A DNA stretch of 64,000 nucleotides from Arenicola marina (Eukaryota > Annelida > Polychaeta > Arenicolidae). Position numbers and translations under genes: made by a program. Location: positions 4,000,827 through 4,064,826 of the forward strand of contig OZ025264.1 in NCBI GenBank assembly GCA_964019135.1. Direction: 5' to 3'. The notes under the pieces were generated by a model. It worked only from the letters and a program-made list of their open reading frames with translations. It had not been told where the DNA came from and did no database searches. This document shows positions 58,084 to 64,000 of the stretch, piece after piece. Positions within the stretch are counted from its first letter, which is position 1; every line of letters starts with the position of its first letter.

Positions 58084-58437
58084 TACTGGTCACCCTCACC
58101 ACCCCTTCCCAGCTGGAAGGACCACCCCAGTCACTCCAGGGTCTCCCCATCCCCTGCACCCACACGCATGCTCCGCACGTCGTTCATCACTGTCATATGT
58201 TTTGTTCCTACCTTACTAAAGTTTCGCTACAGTTACCAACAGTACGTTGTGGCGATGTTCAAACTACGAAGAAAAGTAACATTCTGCTTTGATTCGTTGT
58301 TTAACCGGACCGCATCACTCTCTTGCGCTGTTCTTCATTTTTGCGCGCCTTGCCCAGTCTCTATCGTGACTCCCACTCAACCACTTGATTTTTATGGAAG
58401 GCCCAGCTGAGGCCCATAGGGCCCCTGAGGGGGGGTA

Positions 58438-58625
58438 GCCATGTCGCGTGTCGATTTTAAGCAAAGGTCCATGTCGCGTGTCGATTTTAAGAAAAGGTCC
58501 ATGTCGTGTGTCGATTTTAAGAAAAAGGTCCATGTCGCGTGTCGCTAAGTTTTATGTCGCATGTCGATTCTAAGACAACCCCAATGTCGCGTTGTCGATT
58601 TTAAAAATCGCCGTGTCGCCGTGTC
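58438..58625. repeat. 30-bp tandem repeat, core ATGTCGCGTGTCGATTTTAA
   Basis: Three clear copies, then three diverging ones; the unit ends GAAAAGGTCC. Confidence 0.88.
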
Positions 58626-58639
58626 GAAAAAGCCCCTCT

Positions 58640-59060
58640 GGGGCCCTAGCTATACATAAACGTCGAAAGGCCGACACGTACAAAACCCACACGTAGCTCT
58701 GTAACACGTTACTGTTTCATCCTATCACAGCGCTGGATTCAGTCAGCTACGTGTTAATTTAATTTTAAGATAGCCCCAAGAGGTGACTGGATGGATGTAT
58801 GTGGAGACCGTGGCTTGAGATAAGATTTGGGATAAAAAAAACTGACTGGGCACGCCATTAAATTATGTGTGACTATCATTGGCCCTGGGCAATTTAAGGA
58901 GGGATCTGGAAGGGCCATCTGGTTTTCTTTTCGTGTTCACTGTATCATACTAATGTCCAATTAGGATATACCGGTCGGCCTTGCCAAGCAACGTGTACGG
59001 TTAGCTATACGTAGGGTATGTACGTAGTGCTAGTAAACTCTAGGCGATGCATTCGATTAT
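58640..59060. mobile_element. Second, degraded copy of the 1.6-kb DNA element
   Basis: Matches 56480-56600 (ATAAACGTC, GTAACACGTTACTGTTTCAT, GTCAGCTACGTGTTAATTTA) and then jumps to sequence like 57380-57690 (ATAGCCCCAAGAG, GTGTGACTATCATTGGCCCT, GCCAAGCAACGTGTACGG), so an internal deletion separates the two parts. Confidence 0.82.
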
Positions 59061-59734
59061 TCTTTTCAAATAACGGTCACTTGTAGGCTATGTTCTAAAG
59101 GGACCCATTGTGCAGCCCACATAGGGCACGCATTATCGCCCGAACCGTCATCAAAGCAAACAAATCCCGTAATGTCTGGCGTCCACAACTTCCCGTCAGT
59201 AACAAGAGAACGAATTCTGCCCGGGGAACTCTGGCTTTTAACGTCACGCGTCCGCTTAGTTATTTCGCGCATGTTTGTGGATTCCAAATTAAAATTATAA
59301 TTTCAACATAGATGATAAGTTAATTAAAATTGTTTATGTACGTCGGCTTTTAACGTAGCAACAATGTTTAGTTAGCCTACTGTGGTGGAATATCCTGTGA
59401 AACCCAACTTGTTTGAACAGTGATCTCCGGCGCGTTTCACATGGACTATATATATAGCAAAAGTACATATTCGTCCCGTCATTTTATAAGCCATCTATGA
59501 GATCATCTGTACTTCATCGGTGAACCAAGAGCCAGTTATCGCCTTCTGTTTGGTTTAATATTATAAAACATCATAAAAACATTTCTGATGCAATATTTGC
59601 TAAGGCATTGGTCAAGCACTGAACCGCACGTTATGATAGTACGTAACGAGTGGAGAGCGAAAGTGAAACTGAACTTGCCCTTTGACATCACTTTTGTCAA
59701 TCAGTACAAACATTAATGGTGTTAATTATGACAA
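59061..59734. other. Intergenic sequence with a fragment shared with 51.5 kb
   Basis: 59135-59230 is about 85-90 percent alike by eye to 51475-51575 (TATCGCCCGAACCGTCATCA, AACAAATCCCGTA, CAAGAGAACGAA, TCTGCCCGGGGAAC). On the minus strand both translate to related peptides (FVCFDDGSGD), so this may be a worn piece of a transposon protein. Confidence 0.45.
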
Positions 59735-59890
59735 TGAGTCAACAACATTGGTTTAATCAGGTCAATGAGTACAACATTGGTTTAATTATGTCAATGAGAA
59801 CAACATTGGTTTAATTAGGACAATGAGTACAGCATTGGTTTAATCAGGTCAATGAGTACAACATTGGTTTAATTAGGCCAATAAGTACAA
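59735..59890. repeat. 29-bp tandem repeat, core CAATGAGTACAACATTGGTT
   Basis: Five or six copies; the unit ends TAATTAGGT or TAATCAGGT. Each has a CAATGAGTACAACATTG imperfect dyad. Confidence 0.9.
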
Positions 59891-61543
59891 TATTATTGAA
59901 CGGTTTGAAGTTGCACACGTGTTCAAGCTAATAGACATATCACTATTTTGTATGTGTGCAAGAAAACACAATTCAGTTGATAAAAAGGAAAGAGAGAAAA
60001 CAGTTTTATCTATTATAATATACCGCCTAACAATCAGACTATATACGACCACCTCTTTCGCAAAGAGCTCTAATCGGAGTGGATCATTATAACAAACTGT
60101 AGCCTAAAGGGGCGAGAAGGATCATTTCAATATTCACTCAACACCAAACACTCCTTGATTCACTCCTTGAGTCCATATATTTCAGGAAAAACGCCCCCAA
60201 ACGGCCTTGTATAATATATCGCGGAGTATGCCCCGAGGGGGGCGGATCTTGGAAACCCACACCCCCTCCATACACTGAGGGGATCACCCCGGCCACGTTA
60301 GGGCCGCCCCACCCCCTCCTTACGCTGGGAGGACCACCCCGGCCCCGCCAGGGTCACCTTGCTGAGTGAACAAAAAGTAGTTTTTCACCGATAACGTCAC
60401 ATGGTGTGTCCACATTTTTTAAACGTTCCTGCTATCGATAAGCAGACTGAATACGACCGCATGCCTTTCACTATAGTCAGTGTTACGTCATTGTGCTACC
60501 AATGTTAGCATCAATATGCCCCCAACTGTAAGCGTACGGCATTAAGGAGCTGCAACGAGACGACATTCACAAGCTCACATCCGTCAATGTGTTTACTCAA
60601 TCGATGACCACCACAATGTGTCTGGTTAAACCGTTACAAGCAGCAGTCTGCATAGCGCGACTTCACGCGCGCACTATATAGCACGTCGAACTCGGGAGTC
60701 GAACTGCTGTGTGCCAAACAATTCGACCGTAGTGACGCGGTTCCGGCCAGACCAGCATGCTCTGGGTTTCTGGTTTTGTGTGGCAGGTGTGCGCCATATT
60801 GGATTTTGTTTATGTTCGTTTTGGCGACCAAACATGCGCACTATAAATAACGACTATATATTACACCTAACGCCCTGGGTCCACGTGTTGTTTTATTGGC
60901 TATCAAGGCCTAACTGTTCAGAGGAGTCATACCCAGCAACCAAAAGTGAACACTGCGGAAACAAGGGTACACTGCTTATAGATATGTAGTACTACATTGA
61001 ATGCTGGACCAATTCAGTGAGGGGCGATGCAGATTTGTTCAAGGAGAACTTCAAATTCAAATTTAAAAGCAGCATTGCGTTGAAAATTGCGAAGATGGGC
61101 GATACAAACATTTAAAATTGTGGTTTGACGCAGACAGTGAGACGAATAAATTTACAAAATCTTGAAATTCTGGGTTAATCGTAGCCGCTGCCAGGCTAGA
61201 TTGTTCTGCCCATTGTTGTAAATAAGGTATATTCCCTGTGATCGCTTGTGATATAAACAAAGCCCAGTGGGTCCAAGATATGCATCTAGTACCGCCCCGA
61301 AATATACCAAACATAACATATGTCATATGTCTATATTTTCAAATCGTCTTATTTACGTTACAGGCGTGTTGTGTGTGTTTCTAATGTAACAGCGACCGGT
61401 GGCCCACAGTACAAATGAAATAAACTTACTACCTCACATATGTTGTGGAGGGTAGGCACTTGTAGCTTTTTAGTACTATCCCAAATATTGGTGGTCCCTC
61501 GCCCTCCCCCCGCAGTGTCCCCACCCGTTTAAGTCACGGGCCG
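59891..61543. other. Intergenic sequence
   Basis: No gene recognised. Includes the extra copies of the 50-bp GC-rich repeat at 60240-60355. Confidence 0.4.
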
Positions 61544-61790
61544 GCCCTGTAGCTCAGTGGGTTAGAGCGCTCGAATTGAGTGCTCTGGGCACCCGAGAGC
61601 CTAACGGCAAGTGGATCGGTGGTTCGCGCCCGGCTGTGGTCATGTCTGCCTGGTCGCAGGATAAAGATCCCATGTCCTTTTTCGCAAAGAGTAGGGGGTT
61701 ACTCCCGGGGACATGGCTCCACTCTCCCTTCCCTCTCCCATTGACTCGATATGACCAAATGTGGTTAAAGCGTCCTGAATATACAACCGT
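61544..61790 (+). mobile_element. tRNA-derived SINE, fullest copy
   Basis: The head GGCCCTGTAGCTCAGTGGGT has an A box and GGTTCGCGCCC a B box, in tRNA order. The body continues GTCGCAGGATAAAGATCCC and GGGGACATGGCTCCACTCTC and ends TCCTGAATATACAAC. Shorter copies lie at 9790-9888 and 14606-14838. The spacing between boxes is too long and the fold too poor for a working tRNA gene. Confidence 0.88.
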
Positions 61791-63595
61791 TTAAGTCACG
61801 CCGCTGATATTGGATACTCGCCAACTCCCCCTGCCAAATGTGTTCCCACGCCGATAGTAGTAGTCTCTGTGCTCGCGCTAGGATATTTTTTTCATTAGCC
61901 AATTTGGCTAATTCCGTGGAGAAACATTAGCCAAAATTAGCCAAATATATTGGTTATAAATTGGTTATAAATATCATAATTGGAGATGAATGTAGTAGAT
62001 CTACCATGTAATGTGTTTTCCAGGCACATCTATGCCTCGATAGCCAGAGGAACAGTTGATAAATGGGGTTAAACACTTATATAACATGAATAAAAATGTG
62101 TTTGTAGTTAAAATTTTATATTCGCCATTTTGGCGAGTGTCCAGGAAGTTCTCATCGCCAAATCCCGAATTTTCTCGCCAAATGGCTATTGGCGAATGCT
62201 AACGCGAGCCCAGTCTGTATACAGATGCAGAGCGTCCACATGTCAATTTACATCTAGTAATGGCGATGTGACGAAATCCGTTCAAGGACGGTGATAACGA
62301 AAGCATTTCATTCACATTACGACGGTCAAGCAGTCGTTCGAATTCGAAATGTTGGAGAAATAGATAGGAAACACCCACTTTGGGCGCATTAACCGATCAA
62401 GCGGTCATCGGGTAAGCCCCTTAAATACAATATCCTCCCTCCTTAAAGTTTTTTAAATAACACACAGGGCCATCCGATTGGTCCGCCTGTATCGAGCCAC
62501 CATTTAGCTCCGATCATGCCGACGGGGAAACCCGATTAACATTTTGCACTTCATGGTTTGCTCTACTAACAACAGAGATAAGATCTAAAGATCATGGCTT
62601 AAATATAACAGCTGACTACCAACAGGGAAAATCCATCTGAAACTAATAGAAATGAGTGTACTTAATTGCTGACCATAGCTATAATAGATACAAGTTGTAC
62701 TTGATGTATGCAGAAAAAGTGGTGGAAAGTGGAGATAAAAGACATGTTCATATCCAACGTCATGTCCCATGTGCTGAAAGAAAATGATCTACAACATCCT
62801 TTTTCGTTATTTGTTTTTTATTCTGTGTAACATAGTTTATATTGTACAAGACATAAATGAAACTTAGTCATGATGCGGACTCTCTAATTAAACCCGAGGC
62901 AACTCTACCGGTATATACTGTAACTATCTCTTTGACTCAAATATTTCGTCTGTTCCTAGCTCATTTCGTTTAAAAAGTAAAGGTGCGACAAGTCTCATGA
63001 TATCATTAACAATCAAATATAGAGACGATAACATTGGAAAACGCCATCGATATATGAATGCATATATACCAAATGATTCATTTAAAAGTTAAAATCGAAT
63101 AGGCGTATAAAATGTACCGGTAAACGTGAGATTCCAGCACTGTGAGACTAGAAAAAAAGCATTGCAGGCAATACTATGGCTAGTATTAACCTAAAAAGCA
63201 TGAAGCAAGATTAAAAGAAACTATTGGACGAATAGAGTTTTTATCTGATTATGGATGACTATGGGATGTACATATACAGATTTACCGGAAATATCAGTAA
63301 ATATTTTTTGTATCGCGTATATCACAAATTTGTTCAATTCGATCAGATTTTGGTCATCCCTCGGTAAGTAAAAATCACGTAGAAGGCGTACGTAGAGAGA
63401 CACAGAGACACAAGTAAGTAAGAGCGATTCCATGTATAATAAATAGCAAAGAGAAACGATGGAAACTTTAGAGAAGGGGAAACACATTCCTTCCAGTCAT
63501 TTGTTCCTGAGACGAAAATCCAGAGCACGATTCAAGAATAATTAATCGGACCACTATATCACGAAAATAACGCAGCAAACAGTACAGACACTCAC
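61791..63595. other. AT-rich intergenic or intronic sequence
   Basis: No exon recognised. The downstream exons of the minus-strand gene at 63596 may lie here or there may be only intron. ATTAGCCAA and TCGCCAAAT repeats occur at 61895-62190. Confidence 0.4.
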
Positions 63596-63999
63596 ACTTC
63601 CGAATCACCCAGTTTGTTCTTTTTCACCAAAAGGCGATCTTGAAGGAATTGAAATGCCACCGAGAATTGCACGAGCGAGAAGCTGAACGGTCCGCCGGAG
63701 AAGAAGGGGGCCATGAGGTCCGACAACATGTTGATGTGGACGTAAAGTCGAGAAATGGTGTGGTGGCCGGTGTTACACAGCAGCAACACCAACAGATCGA
63801 TGAGGTCATCCGAACAGGCACCCTCAGAGCTACCGAACAGCTCCACTTGGATTAAAGTCACTTGGTGGCTGATCTCCCTAAGGCACTTCGTCAGGTACTG
63901 CAGCTTGAGCAAGGGGGTCGAACTCTTCAACGCGCTATCGATGCAGTTGAAAGTCTCCTTGAATCTATCGCGGTATTTTTTCTGCAGCTTGATGTCCTT
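63596..63999 (-). CDS. Exon of a probable VPS9-domain protein (Rab5-family GEF), partial
   Basis: Open from the right edge for 134 codons to a good donor (GAAGT|GTGAGT) at 63595. The product includes KKYRDRFKETFNCIDSALK, KLQYLTKCLREI, CSDDLIDLLVLLLCNTG and INMLSDLMAPFFSGGPF, then SLVQFSVAFQFLQD. The SDDL helix and the pattern through to the final aromatic-rich helix resemble the core of VPS9 domains, which load GTP on Rab5-type GTPases on endosomes. I cannot tell which subfamily; Varp/ANKRD27 and RABGEF1 look similar at this level. It enters in frame at 63999 and leaves in phase 2. The domain assignment is from memory of family patterns. Confidence 0.55.
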
Positions 64000-64000
64000 T

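Noticed and set aside
61063..61326. 87-codon minus-strand frame
   Set aside because: Reads like protein in places, but no family, splice pattern or start context could be supported.
61544..61640. tRNA gene
   Set aside because: Good A and B boxes but the spacing is too long and the sequence repeats at 14.6 kb as part of a SINE.

Overview
The window is eukaryotic nuclear DNA. Its genes are split by short introns with GT-AG junctions (one GC-AG), they sit far apart, and the space between them holds miniature inverted-repeat transposons, SINEs, decayed LINEs and large minisatellites. The proteins that can be assembled (a GORAB golgin, a CCNB1IP1/HEI10-type RING protein, a MADF-BESS protein) are animal. 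An invertebrate deuterostome is likely. Amphioxus (Branchiostoma) is my best guess, mainly because minisatellites that overlap exon-intron junctions ('mirage' minisatellites) are, from memory, known from that lineage. The species is an inference.

Layout. 3-1220 (+): 3' end of an unrecognised gene. 8662 down to 2083 (-): CCNB1IP1/HEI10, seven coding exons rebuilt, including a 16-nt microexon that carries a RING ligand; its C-terminal exons were not found. 10812-16883 (+): a complete five-exon GORAB gene (485 aa) with one GC-AG intron and a minisatellite running into the acceptor of its fourth exon. 19490-20170: a 27-bp E-box array between convergent genes. 26799 down to 21890 (-): a complete six-exon gene (471 aa) for an unrecognised coiled-coil, cysteine-rich protein. 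It has a 54-bp array at its stop codon and a 45-bp array that multiplies its fourth 5' splice site. 26.8-33.4 kb: repeats and no recognisable gene. 33.4-35.2 kb: broken LINE. 36.2-40.5 kb: a 4.3-kb inverted-repeat element full of phased GATATC palindromes. 41.5 kb: wreck of a Harbinger transposase. 42.2-45.8 kb: a 3.6-kb 43-bp minisatellite with a 1118-bp higher-order duplication. 54439 down to 45743 (-): an intact three-exon MADF-BESS gene whose last codons lie in that array, with a second LINE in its first intron. 49.8-61.8 kb: nested fold-back elements, TA-flanked transposons, GC-rich arrays and a SINE. 63596-64000 (-): one exon of a probable VPS9-domain Rab GEF.

The genes do not form a pathway. 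What links them is structural: four minisatellites begin at or overlap an exon end or the coding 3' end. The MADF-BESS gene beside a Harbinger remnant matches the two-gene design of that transposon class. All exon joins are hand-made from reading frame, splice consensus and remembered family sequence; no alignment was run.
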